DNA of 64,000 nt. It comes from Novosphingobium cyanobacteriorum. GTDB lineage: Bacteria; Pseudomonadota; Alphaproteobacteria; Sphingomonadales; Sphingomonadaceae. The translations under genes were made by a program, and so were the position numbers. The stretch covers positions 1-64,000 of the forward strand of contig NZ_JAROCY010000001.1 of assembly GCF_029436685.1 (NCBI RefSeq). Direction: 5' to 3'. Under the pieces are notes generated by a model. That model saw nothing but the letters and a program-made list of their open reading frames with translations, ran no database searches and was not told the DNA's origin. The stretch's first letter is position 1, and every line of letters begins with the position of its first letter. Shown one piece after another: positions 1 to 8,798 of the stretch.

Positions 1-161
1 GCCAAGCCCGCACCCTCCAGGTGATCCATGAAACGCGCCCCTCGCAGCCGTCAACGCCATGATTTATATGCGAAATATCACGATTACGACAGCGAAATCA
101 GCGACTTACTTGGAGAATGTGGGTTTGTAGGGTTCGATGCAAACGTACCGGGAGAGACCGC
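1..161. other. Left-edge region without a confident gene
   Basis: No coding region here is convincing. A short frame opens at 28 but overlaps the gene starting at 162 in a different frame and has no recognisable content. An ATG at 117 is in frame with the 162 gene but has its purine-rich stretch only one base upstream. Confidence 0.4.
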
Positions 162-1067
162 GTGGACGCCAGGACTGCCGAAATCGAGGACACGGCGCGA
201 CTGGTGCCAGCCCGCATCCGCTATCTCTCCGAAGGCGAGTTCGTGACCCGGCGCTATGTCAGCCGAGGTGCGGAAATGAACACGGGCGAATACAGCGACC
301 ATGATGTGGTGATCCGCGACGGAATGCCGATCCGGGATCATTTTCAGCTCGATGTCCATGGATTCATGCTGGGCCGACATGTCTCGGCGGTAGAAGACTT
401 TCGAGACGCGAAGCAGGTCGAGCTGCTTTACCTTGCCGAGGTTGAGGACCTGGCGAAGCGCTGGTTCGGAGCGGACCGGGTTTCTGCGCAGGGCTGGATG
501 GTCAGGACATCGGCTGACCTTTCGCAGCGCGCGGCCGAGAAAGTTGAAGGTTACGTCCACGCAGGGGGGATCCAGCCTCCTGCCGGTGAGGCGCACGTTG
601 ATTTCAACGAGATCACCGGCCGTCGGTCGGCCGCGCGCGTCTATGCGCAGGCGTTTCCCGATGGGCCGGGCTATCGCCGTTACATCTGCTTCTCGTTGTG
701 GCGTGCCTATTCGCCCGGACCGCAGGATTGGCCGCTGGCGGTGTGCGACGGGCGCTCGGTCACAGATGAAGAGACCGCTTCCAACACCCTGTTCGTTGTC
801 GACGAGTTTCCGCAGGGCAAAGATCTGACCGCCCCGGTTGAAGGCGAGGATCAGATGATCGCAGCGACGATTTTCCGATATCGCGAGCGGCACCGCTGGT
901 GGTATTTTTCGAACATGACCAGGGATGATGTGCTGCTCTTCAAGTTCCAGGATAGTGATAAGTCAGTCACTTGGCGCTGCCCGCACACTGCATTTCAAGA
1001 CGTTGGCATGCAAGATGCACGCACGAGGACAAGCATCGAGGTGCGTGGCATCGCTTTTTTCGAGTAG
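162..1067 (+). CDS. CmcJ/NvfI-family oxidoreductase (GA4-desaturase-like)
   Basis: Resembles the CmcJ/NvfI/AsaB family of putative oxidoreductases, whose substrates are mostly unknown. The signs are the N-terminal segment around HDVVIRDG, a central region with HVDFNE (a possible metal-binding His/Asp pair), the segment GPQDWPLAVCD, and a C-terminal PHTAF followed by SIEVRG. Length (301 residues) suits the family. I chose the GTG at 162 because GGGAG lies five to six bases upstream; the in-frame ATG at 117 has poor spacing. It lies 52 bp upstream of a flavin reductase on the same strand, so the two may be co-transcribed. No biosynthetic cluster surrounds it, so a catabolic role (opening or hydroxylating a small organic acid) is as likely as natural product synthesis. 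Family is fairly sure; substrate unknown. Confidence 0.75.
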   Translation: MDARTAEIEDTARLVPARIRYLSEGEFVTRRYVSRGAEMNTGEYSDHDVVIRDGMPIRDHFQLDVHGFMLGRHVSAVEDFRDAKQVELLYLAEVEDLAKRWFGADRVSAQGWMVRTSADLSQRAAEKVEGYVHAGGIQPPAGEAHVDFNEITGRRSAARVYAQAFPDGPGYRRYICFSLWRAYSPGPQDWPLAVCDGRSVTDEETASNTLFVVDEFPQGKDLTAPVEGEDQMIAATIFRYRERHRWWYFSNMTRDDVLLFKFQDSDKSVTWRCPHTAFQDVGMQDARTRTSIEVRGIAFFE

Positions 1068-1119
1068 CCGTTGCAACTCACCGATTGCTTAAATCGACAA
1101 TTGCGGACACGAGGGCGAA

Positions 1120-1605
1120 ATGATCGATTCCGCCCACTTCCGTAGCGTACTTGGCGCCTATCCGACTGGTGTCAGTGTTATCACAGCAGCCAATCCGGCC
1201 GGCGAAAGGCACGGTCTGGTAGTTGGCTCATTCACCTCGATTTCGCTCGATCCGCCATTGGTCGGCTTCTTTCCCGACAAGCGTTCGCGCAGCTGGAGCT
1301 TTATCGAATCCGTCGGACGCTTCTGCGTCAACGTGCTCGGGGCGGACCAGCTTGAACTGTGCCGTCGCTTCGCCTCACGCGCCGACGACAAGTTTGCGGA
1401 GTTGGCACATGGCCATACGCCTTCGGGCCAGCCGCTTCTGGAAAACGCCATCGCCTGGATCGACTGTTCGATCGACAAGGTGGTTGACGTGGGCGATCAC
1501 TGGCTTGTGGTGGGCGCGGTGGAAGCGCTGGACAAGCGCGCGGATGGTACGCCGCTGATGTTTTTCCGGGGTCAGTATCATGACCTCGCCAACCTGGCCG
1601 ACTGA
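1120..1605 (+). CDS. Flavin reductase family protein (FMN-binding split barrel)
   Basis: A 161-residue single-domain protein of the DIM6/NTAB flavin reductase family, which uses NAD(P)H to reduce FMN or FAD for a partner monooxygenase. Signature segments are the N-terminal FRSVLGAYPTGVSVITA, the flavin-contacting SFTSISLDPPLVGF, FCVNVL near residue 70, and the C-terminal PLMFFRGQYH. A GAGGGCG ribosome site precedes the ATG. Its neighbour upstream is a CmcJ-like oxidoreductase, but that family is not known to need free reduced flavin, so a functional pairing is inference. No two-component monooxygenase oxygenase gene is visible in the window. Confidence 0.88.
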   Translation: MIDSAHFRSVLGAYPTGVSVITAANPAGERHGLVVGSFTSISLDPPLVGFFPDKRSRSWSFIESVGRFCVNVLGADQLELCRRFASRADDKFAELAHGHTPSGQPLLENAIAWIDCSIDKVVDVGDHWLVVGAVEALDKRADGTPLMFFRGQYHDLANLAD

Positions 1606-1655
1606 TCCGTCGGCTGCCTACGACCAAAGTCGATGATGCGAATTCTCGCTCTTAT

Positions 1656-1669
1656 TTGACTTTCGTCAA
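1656..1669 (+). promoter_or_regulatory. FNR/FixK-type binding site (FNR box)
   Basis: TTGACTTTCGTCAA is a perfect inverted repeat TTGAC-N4-GTCAA, close to the FNR consensus TTGAT-N4-ATCAA. Its centre is at 1662.5. If it works as a class II site at -41.5, transcription starts near 1704, and GATACC at 1692-1697 is in the right place for a -10 element. It lies 188 bp upstream of the fnr start codon. Confidence 0.75.
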
Positions 1670-1702
1670 GGCTCGGCGCCCGCAAATGCCCGATACCGGC
1701 TT

Positions 1703-1795
1703 TCGACGGACGGGACGGTTCGAAGTTTCAACCCTCCCTCTCCGCCGATTTCTCCCCAACTCGGGCGGCTGGTTAAACTGGCCGCCCGATTTTTT
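1703..1795 (+). ncRNA. Candidate FNR-controlled small RNA
   Basis: Predicted RNA of about 90 nt between an FNR box (1656-1669) and an intrinsic terminator (1761-1795). Its 5' part can form a short stem, TTCGA (1702-1706) with TCGAA (1720-1724). The middle (about 1731-1758) is unpaired and C-rich with CCCTCCCTCTCC, which is complementary to Shine-Dalgarno sequences, as in many alphaproteobacterial regulatory RNAs. The 3' end is a 9-bp hairpin plus six T. I see no open reading frame. The alternative is that this is an attenuated leader of fnr, or simply the terminator of the upstream flavin reductase gene. Confidence 0.5.
1761..1795 (+). terminator. Rho-independent terminator
   Basis: Nine-bp stem TCGGGCGGC (1761-1769) with GCCGCCCGA (1781-1789), an 11-nt loop and six T (1790-1795). 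It ends transcription before the fnr gene. It belongs either to the flavin reductase transcript or to the candidate small RNA. Confidence 0.85.
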
Positions 1796-1856
1796 GCATT
1801 CACACTATCGAAACGCGTAATTGTCGTAGCTTGCGAGTTTTGGTAGGCGGATAGCT

Positions 1857-2552
1857 ATGTCTTCATGTGACACTTGCGTGGTGCGGAACCGGGCCATTTG
1901 TGCCGGCCTCGATTCGCGTGAAATCCACGCCCTGAACGCGATTGGCCGCCGTCGCTCGGTGACAGCGGGTGAGCCGCTGATCTGGGAGGACGACGACTCC
2001 CTGCTCGTGGCCAACGTGATTGATGGCGTGCTGAAGCTGACGACGTCGACCGAAGATGGTCGCGAGCAGATTGTCGGCGTGGCCTATCCGTCCGATTTCA
2101 TCGGCCGCCCGTTCGGCCCCACCAGCAAGGCCAGCGTTGTCGCGCTGACCGATGCTCGTGTCTGCGTCTTCTCGCGCAATGATTTTGACCGGTTCGCGCG
2201 CGAGCACCCCGAGCTTGAGCACAAGCTGCTCGAACGTACGCTGGCGGAACTCGACCGCACACGTTCGTGGATGATGCTGCTGGGCCGCAAGACCGCGCCG
2301 GAAAAGATCGCCACGTTCCTGCTGGAAATGTCGGAGCGCCTGGCCGAGACGGGCTGCACCCCCAGCTTCGGCCCCGCGAACCGCTTCTCGCTGCCGTTTT
2401 CGCGCCAGCAGGTGGCCGACGTGCTGGGCCTGACGATCGAGACGGTCAGCCGCCAGTTCACCAAGCTGAAGAACGAAGGCGTGATCGAGCTCCCCTCGCG
2501 GCGCGAGGTCGAGATCGTGAATCGCGGCGCGTTGGTGGCGTTGGCGGGCTGA
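1857..2552 (+). CDS. fnrL: FNR/CRP-family oxygen-responsive transcription regulator
   Basis: A 231-residue member of the CRP/FNR family: N-terminal cysteine cluster, cyclic-nucleotide-like beta roll (about 20-130), dimer helix, and C-terminal helix-turn-helix (about 165-220). C4, C7 and C15 plus C103 match the four cysteines that hold the oxygen-labile [4Fe-4S] cluster of FNR. The recognition helix carries E195, S198 and R199 (TIETVSRQF), the E..SR pattern that reads TTGAT/ATCAA half sites. It should therefore bind the boxes at 1656 and 6257 under low oxygen and activate the cbb3 operon. The ribosome site is weak. The short N-terminus resembles FnrL of Rhodobacterales and related regulators; calling it fnrL rather than fixK rests on the cysteines. 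Confidence 0.92.
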   Translation: MSSCDTCVVRNRAICAGLDSREIHALNAIGRRRSVTAGEPLIWEDDDSLLVANVIDGVLKLTTSTEDGREQIVGVAYPSDFIGRPFGPTSKASVVALTDARVCVFSRNDFDRFAREHPELEHKLLERTLAELDRTRSWMMLLGRKTAPEKIATFLLEMSERLAETGCTPSFGPANRFSLPFSRQQVADVLGLTIETVSRQFTKLKNEGVIELPSRREVEIVNRGALVALAG

Positions 2553-2580
2553 GCCGAGCCGCCTTGCCCCGCGAATAGGA

Positions 2581-2614
2581 AAAGGGCCGGCCCGCCATCG
2601 CGGACCGGCCCTTT
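2581..2614. terminator. Bidirectional intrinsic terminator between convergent genes
   Basis: Ten-bp stem AAAGGGCCGG (2581-2590) with CCGGCCCTTT (2605-2614) lies between the convergent fnr and TonB-receptor genes. The A and T ends of the stem give a short U-tract in either direction. Confidence 0.75.
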
Positions 2615-2632
2615 CCTTGTTCAGTCCCGCAA

Positions 2633-5065
2633 TCAGAACGTCTTGCGCACGGTCACGCCGATCTTGCGCGGCGAGCCGACGTTGTAGGAAAGGCGGGCGC
2701 GGCCACCGCGCTCGCGGTCCAGCGAGAGCAGCGGGTTCTTGTTGAACAGGTTGTTGGCATAGACCAGCACCGACAGCCCGTTCTGCCAGCTGACCCCGGT
2801 GGAAACGTTCACCAGGTCATAGCTGGGCAGCTGATACGATCCGAAGTTGTAGCTTCCGGTGCCCGCTGCGCCGGTGGCGGGGTTGTAGAAGATCGAATTG
2901 GTGAACGATCCGGCTCCCGCTTCCTGGTCCGATGGCTGGGTGAAGCGGTTGCCCACATGCTGGAAGCTGGCATTGGCGGTCCAGTCCATCGTGTCCGACA
3001 GTGCCGTGATGTACGACGCGGTGGCCGACATCTGGAACTTGGGCACGGTGGGCAGGCGGTTGCCATCGCGGATGCCAGCGATCACCACGCCATTGGCGTC
3101 CGTCACGGTGCTGTCGAACTTGGATTCAATGACCGATCCGTTGACCGCCAGTTCAAAGCCCTTGGCCGGGCGGGCGCTGAGTTCGAACTCGACACCGGCC
3201 GTGTGCGCCTTGGGCACGTTGAACACCACGCGGGAAGAACAGCTGCCGGCATCCGCTGTCACCTGCAGGTTGCGGATATCGTTGTAGAACGCGGCCGCAT
3301 TGAAAGTGACCGCGCCGCTGCCGACCTTGATCCCGGCTTCATAGTTCCACAGCGATTCGTCCTTGTAGTTCGGACGGTTGCCATAGGTCTTGGCGTCGTC
3401 ACCCGTCGCCCCGCCGGAGCACAGCGGAATGTTCAGCGGATCGTTTACACCGCCGAGGCGGAAGCCCTTTGACGCCTGAAGGTTGACCGAAAGATTGCGG
3501 TCCGGCTGGTAGCTGACGATGAAGCGCGGGTTGAAACCGTTGCTCTTGGTCTTGTCGCCGATGTTGCGATCGCCATTGGCGAAGACACCGCCGGAGATGA
3601 AGTCACGCGATTCCTTGAAGTCGTAGTAGCGACCACCGGCGGTCAGCTTGAACTGGCCGACCTTGTAGCTGGCTTCGCCGAAGACGGCGAACTGCTTGAT
3701 CTTGTAAGGAATGTCGGCGTTGTAGGGAGAGTCCGCCGGGAAACCGTTGTAAGTCGCGGAAACTGGCGTGCCCGGCGCGATCGCATCAAGGAAGGCCTGG
3801 CTGAACACGTCCGCGCCCGGAGTAGGCAGGCGCTGGGCGTACTTGCGGTTAACGTCGGTGTAGAACCCGCCGAACACCCACTGGAACGGACCCGTGCCGG
3901 TTGACGAGAGGCGCAGCTCCTGCGTCCACTGCTTCAGCTTGGTGGTATCGCGCAGGTTGGAGGCGAGCGCCGCGCCGCCCAAAGCCGCCGGGGCAGCGCC
4001 CGAGAAGGAGACATAGACCGAGCCGGTCAGGGCCGAAGCATCGCGGCTGACCACGATATCGCGGTTGATGTAGGAAGTGACACTGGTCGCCTCGATCCCG
4101 TCTGCAATCGGTGCGTTGATCGTCAGGTCGGCCAGCGTGGTCTTGTCGCGAAAGCCCTCGCGCAGCCGCAGGTACTGCGTGTTTTCGGGCAGGGGCGCAG
4201 CGCCGGCGAGCGGGCTGGCATAGATGTTGTAGATTTCCGCGCGGTTGAAGCCGTTGGTCTTGATGTCCTGATAGACCACGCGCGGCGTGATCTTGAGGCC
4301 GTCGACCGGTTCGAAAAGCACGGCGGCACGCACGCCATAGCGTTCGCCATCGTTTACGTTCTTGCCCGCAGCCGGGCCAACCGCGTTGATGAAGCCGGCG
4401 AAGTGTTCGCCATAGCCGACCACGCGCAGCGCGGCCTTTTCGCCCAGCGGCAGGTTGACCGCCGCCTTGCCGGAATAGCCGACATCGCCGCCCTTGAGCA
4501 CGTTGACGTCCGCCGCCACCTGGCCTTCGGTGCGGCCCAGCTTGGGCTGGCTGGTGATGTAGCGCACGGTCCCGCCTACTGAACCCGAACCGAACAGGGT
4601 GCCCTGCGGCCCGCGCAGCGTTTCCACGCGGTTGAGGTCGAACAGGTCGAAATCGGGCGTGAACAGCGAGAGCGAGATCACGGATTCGTCAAGATAGATG
4701 CCGACCTGTTCCTTCACGCCGGGCTGGTCTCGCACGATCTGGCCGGCAGAAACGCCACGGACCGATACCTGGCTCTGCCCGGGCCCGAGGTTCTGCACGG
4801 TCAGGCCGGCAACGGAGCGGGAAATGTCCTCGATCGAGGTGGCGCCCGCCTTCTCGATGTCCGCTGCGGTCTGCGCGTTCACGGAGAAGGGCACTTCCTG
4901 GATCGTCTGGGCGCGCTTGGTCGCCGTGACCACGATCTCGTTGCCGTTGATGTCTCCGGCGGCATCGGCCTGCGCAGCATCCTGCGCCATGGCGGGCGTT
5001 GCGAACAGGGCAATCGTGGCGGTGGTAGCAAGCATCGCGAAGCGCGTGCTGAAGTGCGAAGCCAT
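2633..5065 (-). CDS. TonB-dependent outer membrane receptor
   Basis: An 810-residue outer membrane receptor that would import a ligand using TonB energy. It has a Sec signal peptide ending near ATPAMA-QDA, a TonB-box-like EIVVTATKR around residues 44-52, a plug domain (about 55-165) with the conserved VETLRGPQGTLFGSG, and a 22-strand barrel ending in phenylalanine (VTVRKTF), as outer membrane proteins need for insertion. A good GGGAGGA ribosome site precedes the ATG. The type is the broad sphingomonad group often linked to aromatic compounds, glycans or siderophores; nothing nearby identifies the ligand, and I see no Fur box or cobalamin riboswitch upstream. Confidence 0.93.
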   Translation of the reverse strand: MASHFSTRFAMLATTATIALFATPAMAQDAAQADAAGDINGNEIVVTATKRAQTIQEVPFSVNAQTAADIEKAGATSIEDISRSVAGLTVQNLGPGQSQVSVRGVSAGQIVRDQPGVKEQVGIYLDESVISLSLFTPDFDLFDLNRVETLRGPQGTLFGSGSVGGTVRYITSQPKLGRTEGQVAADVNVLKGGDVGYSGKAAVNLPLGEKAALRVVGYGEHFAGFINAVGPAAGKNVNDGERYGVRAAVLFEPVDGLKITPRVVYQDIKTNGFNRAEIYNIYASPLAGAAPLPENTQYLRLREGFRDKTTLADLTINAPIADGIEATSVTSYINRDIVVSRDASALTGSVYVSFSGAAPAALGGAALASNLRDTTKLKQWTQELRLSSTGTGPFQWVFGGFYTDVNRKYAQRLPTPGADVFSQAFLDAIAPGTPVSATYNGFPADSPYNADIPYKIKQFAVFGEASYKVGQFKLTAGGRYYDFKESRDFISGGVFANGDRNIGDKTKSNGFNPRFIVSYQPDRNLSVNLQASKGFRLGGVNDPLNIPLCSGGATGDDAKTYGNRPNYKDESLWNYEAGIKVGSGAVTFNAAAFYNDIRNLQVTADAGSCSSRVVFNVPKAHTAGVEFELSARPAKGFELAVNGSVIESKFDSTVTDANGVVIAGIRDGNRLPTVPKFQMSATASYITALSDTMDWTANASFQHVGNRFTQPSDQEAGAGSFTNSIFYNPATGAAGTGSYNFGSYQLPSYDLVNVSTGVSWQNGLSVLVYANNLFNKNPLLSLDRERGGRARLSYNVGSPRKIGVTVRKTF

Positions 5066-5278
5066 TTGTATCCTCCCAGGCTCTGCGTTGTCAAAAAGGG
5101 CTTGTTGCGGCGTCAGGCGCCGTGTGCCCGCTCATGCTGCAACCCCCGGCGCTGTCGCAACCCCGGTTTCCGATGCAACTTTTCAATTGATGGGAACTGT
5201 GATCACGTAGCCACAGTCGAAGGTGCGTGGTCCAAATATTTCAGATATTTACCGCGACATCACCTTGGTGCAGCAAAC
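5066..5278. other. Upstream region of the TonB receptor gene
   Basis: About 210 bp holding the promoter of the receptor gene (minus strand). I see no confident promoter, operator or riboswitch and no coding frame with recognisable content. Confidence 0.4.
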
Positions 5279-5340
5279 AAAAAAGTGGCGGGTGGACCAA
5301 CCACGGCGAGATCCCAGATCGCCGAATTGCTCCACCCGCC
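5279..5340 (-). terminator. Rho-independent terminator of ompW
   Basis: Read on the minus strand, a 10-bp stem GGCGGGTGGA/TCCACCCGCC (5287-5296 with 5331-5340) encloses a second smaller stem (5305-5309 with 5319-5323). It is followed by six T (5279-5284), 47 bp after the ompW stop codon. Confidence 0.8.
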
Positions 5341-5386
5341 TTCCTCCCATCGACCGTGCGTGGCATCGGCCGGTGAGGGGTATCCG

Positions 5387-6097
5387 TCAGAAGCGGTAGG
5401 TCACGCCCGCGCTCAGCACCCAGGGGCTGAGGTCGTGCTTGGTCTTGAGCGCGAGGACGCCGCTGTCATAGAAGCTGGCGGTCGGCTTGACGAAGTACTT
5501 CTTGGCGTCAAGGCTCAGGCCGAAACCCTTGTCGCCCAGCGCGATGTCCACGCCGCCCTGCAGCGCCAAGCCGATCGAATTGCTCATCTTCACCTTGTCG
5601 ATGCCCAGCGTGGTGGCGGTGCTGCCGGGCTTTTCGCCCAGCACGAAGAACACCGTGGGGCCAACGCCGACATAGGGCTTGATCGCGCCGAGCGGCAGAT
5701 GGCCCTTCAGGGTCACCGTTGCGGGCAGGATCAGCACGTGGTTGACGATGTTTGCGCCGGCCAGCGCTCCGGTGCCGTCGACATGGTGCTGCGTCAGGCA
5801 GCAGATCGTCTCAACCGACACGTTCGGCGTGAAGAAGTATTCCACCGCGATCGTGGGCACATAGTTGTCGTTGGCTTTGGTGTCATAGGCCGTGGTGATG
5901 CCGGCCAGCGTGCTGCCAAGGGTGGTCGTGGTGTTGATCGCCTCAACCTTGTCGATCTTGCCATCGGGCAGCACCGCGGTGCCGACAACCTTGATCTGCC
6001 ACTTGCCGTCGGCCGATCCGGCGTGCGCCGCTGCGGGGGCGAGGAGGGCCGTTCCGGCGAGAGCTGCGCCAAGGCCTGCGGAGAGGATCTTCTTCAT
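5387..6097 (-). CDS. ompW: OmpW-family outer membrane protein
   Basis: A 236-residue eight-stranded beta-barrel porin. It has a signal peptide (MKKILSAGLGAALAGTALL, cleaved after AAAHA), the OmpW segments PTIAVEYFFTPNVSVE and KPYVGVGPTVFF, and a C-terminal VTYRF ending in phenylalanine. OmpW proteins pass small hydrophobic molecules and are oxygen-responsive in enterobacteria. I prefer the ATG at 6097 (MKKIL) because CAGGA lies eight bases upstream; an alternative ATG lies at 6106. It is divergent from ccoN, with the FNR box at 6257-6270 about 160 bp upstream, so shared oxygen control is possible but not shown. Confidence 0.9.
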   Translation of the reverse strand: MKKILSAGLGAALAGTALLAPAAAHAGSADGKWQIKVVGTAVLPDGKIDKVEAINTTTTLGSTLAGITTAYDTKANDNYVPTIAVEYFFTPNVSVETICCLTQHHVDGTGALAGANIVNHVLILPATVTLKGHLPLGAIKPYVGVGPTVFFVLGEKPGSTATTLGIDKVKMSNSIGLALQGGVDIALGDKGFGLSLDAKKYFVKPTASFYDSGVLALKTKHDLSPWVLSAGVTYRF

Positions 6098-6256
6098 GCG
6101 TTTCATCCTGCCGTTGCGGGTGGCCAGCCCCTCGCCAGCCATCGCCTGCAACGTGAAATGCCAGATGCACCGCCTGCGAATCCCTCTCATTGACGGAACG
6201 CAAATTTGCGACGCGACACATACGACTTTGGTATGATGCTGAAACTTAGTGGTCTT

Positions 6257-6270
6257 TTGACCCGCATCAA
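6257..6270 (+). promoter_or_regulatory. FNR box of the ccoN promoter
   Basis: TTGACCCGCATCAA matches TTGAT-N4-ATCAA at nine of ten positions. Its centre (6263.5) predicts a class II start near 6305, 28 bp before the ccoN ATG at 6333. Overlap with the in-frame codons from 6270 argues against a ccoN start there. Confidence 0.85.
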
Positions 6271-6332
6271 TGCTGGCAAACCTTATCAGGCCCACGGGCA
6301 TCCCTGTCATATTGCATGGAAGGGAAGGCTCC

Positions 6333-8009
6333 ATGGTTTCGCTCGTCACGCGAAGCGGCATATGGTTTGCCGCTTTGATATTCGCCGTCATGGCGGTCGC
6401 GCTCGCGGCCGACTGGGGGTTCGCCGTCCACATGACGATCTGCGCGCTGGCCGCGCTGATCGGCCTGATCGTCTCGCTGCGCGGGGCGGATGTGGACTCC
6501 ATCGCCAAGGGCATCGTCACCACTCCCGATCAGGGAAAGTATGACGACGACCCGATCCGCTGGGGCGTGATCGCCACGGTGTTCTGGGGCATGGCGGGTT
6601 TCCTCGCCGGGCTCTACATCGCGCTCGAACTGACCTGGCCACAGCTCAACCTGGGGCTGGAGTTCATCAACTTCGGTCGCCTGCGCCCGCTGCATACCAG
6701 CGCGGTCATCTTCGCTTTCGGAGGCAATGCCCTGATCGCCACGTCGTATTACGTGGTGCAGCGCACTTGCCGGGCGAGGCTGGCCTTCCCCGGCCTCGCC
6801 CGTTTCGTGTTCTGGGGCTACCAGCTGTTCATCGTGCTGGCCGCCACCGGCTATCTGATGGGGATTACCCAGGGGAAGGAATACGCCGAGCCCGAATGGT
6901 ACGTCGATCTCTGGCTGACGATCGTCTGGGTGTCCTACCTGGTCGTCTTCGGCGGCACGATCCTCAAACGTACCGAGCCGCACATCTATGTCGCCAACTG
7001 GTTCTACCTGTCGTTCATCCTCACGGTCGCCATGCTGCACCTGGTGAACAACGCGGCGATCCCGGTCAGCTTCTTCGGTTCGCGCTCGGTTTCGGTGTTT
7101 GGCGGCGTGCAGGGCGCGCTGGTGCAGTGGTGGTATGGCCACAACGCGGTCGGCTTCTTCCTCACCGCCGGCTTCCTGGCGATGATGTACTACTTCGTGC
7201 CGAAGCAGGCTGAACGCCCGATCTACAGCTATCGCCTGTCGATCATCCACTTCTGGGCGCTGATCTTCCTCTATATCTGGGCGGGTCCGCACCATCTGCA
7301 CTACACCGCGCTGCCCGATTGGGCGCAGACGCTCGGCATGGTCTTCTCGGTCATGCTGTGGATGCCCAGCTGGGGCGGCATGATCAACGGCCTGATGACG
7401 CTGAACGGCGCATGGGACAAGATCCGCACCGATCCGATCATCCGCATGTTCGTGATGAGCCTTGCCTTCTACGGCATGAGCACCTTCGAAGGCCCGATGA
7501 TGAGCGTGAAGAGCGTCAACTCGCTCTCGCATTACACCGACTGGACCATCGGCCACGTCCATTCGGGCGCGCTCGGCTGGAACGGCATGGTCACTTTCGG
7601 CTGCCTCTATTACCTCGCGCCGCGCCTGTGGAACCGTCAGCGGCTCTACAGCCTGCGCATGGTCAACTGGCACTTCTGGCTCGCGACCGTGGGCATCGTG
7701 TTCTACGCCGCCAGCATGTGGGTGGCGGGGATCACGCAAGGGTTGATGTGGCGTGAATACGGGCCTGATGGCTACCTGGTGAACTCCTTCGCCGATACCG
7801 TCGCCGCGCTTCACCCGATGTACGCGCTGCGTGCTCTGGGTGGCCTGATGTACCTCAGCGGCGCCGCGATCATGGCCTGGAACATCGCCCGCACCATCAT
7901 GGGCAGCCCGCTGCGGCGCGAAGCGCCGATGACCGAGACTCCGTACGACGCCGCGAAGGACGTGCCGCTTGCCGGCAAGCCCGCCGCCGTCGCCGCGGCC
8001 CACGCCTGA
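6333..8009 (+). CDS. ccoN: Cytochrome cbb3 oxidase catalytic subunit CcoN
   Basis: Catalytic haem-copper subunit of the high-affinity cbb3 oxidase in the inner membrane, reducing oxygen to water. Twelve or so membrane helices are visible. Ligand histidines appear in [10 protein letters not shown] (low-spin haem), [10 protein letters not shown] and [10 protein letters not shown] (Cu-B) and [12 protein letters not shown] (haem b3 and b). The extra N-terminal helix resembles longer CcoN forms. I set the start at the ATG at 6333, preceded by AGGGAAGG; the longer frame from 6270 begins inside the FNR box. It is the first gene of ccoNOQP-GHIS-hemN. Confidence 0.97.
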   Translation: MVSLVTRSGIWFAALIFAVMAVALAADWGFAVHMTICALAALIGLIVSLRGADVDSIAKGIVTTPDQGKYDDDPIRWGVIATVFWGMAGFLAGLYIALELTWPQLNLGLEFINFGRLRPLHTSAVIFAFGGNALIATSYYVVQRTCRARLAFPGLARFVFWGYQLFIVLAATGYLMGITQGKEYAEPEWYVDLWLTIVWVSYLVVFGGTILKRTEPHIYVANWFYLSFILTVAMLHLVNNAAIPVSFFGSRSVSVFGGVQGALVQWWYGHNAVGFFLTAGFLAMMYYFVPKQAERPIYSYRLSIIHFWALIFLYIWAGPHHLHYTALPDWAQTLGMVFSVMLWMPSWGGMINGLMTLNGAWDKIRTDPIIRMFVMSLAFYGMSTFEGPMMSVKSVNSLSHYTDWTIGHVHSGALGWNGMVTFGCLYYLAPRLWNRQRLYSLRMVNWHFWLATVGIVFYAASMWVAGITQGLMWREYGPDGYLVNSFADTVAALHPMYALRALGGLMYLSGAAIMAWNIARTIMGSPLRREAPMTETPYDAAKDVPLAGKPAAVAAAHA

Positions 8010-8045
8010 AGCCCCGGGCCTGAAGTCCAGGGAAGGAGAACGACA

Positions 8046-8798
8046 ATGGCACTCTCCATCATGGAGCGTCACAAGAAGCTGGAACGCAACATCACCCTGC
8101 TGGGCATCTGCGCCTTTGCCGCGGTGACGGTTGGCGGCATCGTGGAAATCGCGCCGCTGTTCTGGATCGACAACACGATCGAGAAGGTGGAGGGCATGCG
8201 GCCCTACACCCCGCTCGAACAGGCCGGCCGCGACATTTACATCCGCGAAGGCTGCTATGTCTGCCACAGCCAGATGATCCGCCCCTTCCGGGACGAGGTC
8301 GAACGTTATGGCCACTACAGCCTTGCCGCGGAATCGATGTACGACCATCCGTTCCAGTGGGGCTCCAAGCGCACCGGGCCCGACCTGGCACGCGTGGGCG
8401 GCAGATACTCCGACGAATGGCACGTGCAGCACCTGAAGGACCCGCGCGCGGTCGTTCCGGAATCGATCATGCCAACGTACCAGTTCCTTGCCGATAAGGA
8501 CCTGAACGCGGGCGACATGACCGCAGAGCTGCGCACGCTCTACGATGTCGGCGTTCCCTATTCGAAGGACGCCATCGCCAAGGCCAACGACGACCTGAAG
8601 GCGCAGGCCGATCCCGAGGCGGATTCGGCCGGACTCAAGCAGCGCTATCCCAAGGCGCAGGTGCGTGATTTCGACGGCGATCCCAAGCGCCTGACCGAGA
8701 TGGACGCGCTCGTCGCGTACTTGCAGGTCATGGGCACGATGGTCGACGTCAACGCGCCGGCCGCGCAGGAAGACCTGGCGAAGGAGAAGGGGCGATGA
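8046..8798 (+). CDS. ccoO: Cytochrome cbb3 oxidase monohaem subunit CcoO
   Basis: Membrane-anchored monohaem cytochrome c subunit that passes electrons to CcoN. It has an N-terminal anchor helix (about residues 15-38), the haem c site CYVCH near residue 77, the usual [14 protein letters not shown] segment, and the axial-methionine segment ESIMPTY. The length (250) is normal. A strong AAGGAGA ribosome site lies 36 bp after ccoN, and the stop overlaps the ccoQ ATG by four bases. Confidence 0.97.
   Translation: MALSIMERHKKLERNITLLGICAFAAVTVGGIVEIAPLFWIDNTIEKVEGMRPYTPLEQAGRDIYIREGCYVCHSQMIRPFRDEVERYGHYSLAAESMYDHPFQWGSKRTGPDLARVGGRYSDEWHVQHLKDPRAVVPESIMPTYQFLADKDLNAGDMTAELRTLYDVGVPYSKDAIAKANDDLKAQADPEADSAGLKQRYPKAQVRDFDGDPKRLTEMDALVAYLQVMGTMVDVNAPAAQEDLAKEKGR

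Noticed and set aside
5066..5278. Search for a cobalamin riboswitch or Fur box before the TonB receptor
   Set aside because: I found neither the conserved B12-box nor an AT-rich Fur-like palindrome.
6267..8432. Long open frame (721 codons) on the minus strand
   Set aside because: It lies opposite ccoN and ccoO, which have full motif sets, and is rich in Arg/His/Asp/Val as expected of a mirror frame in high-GC genes.
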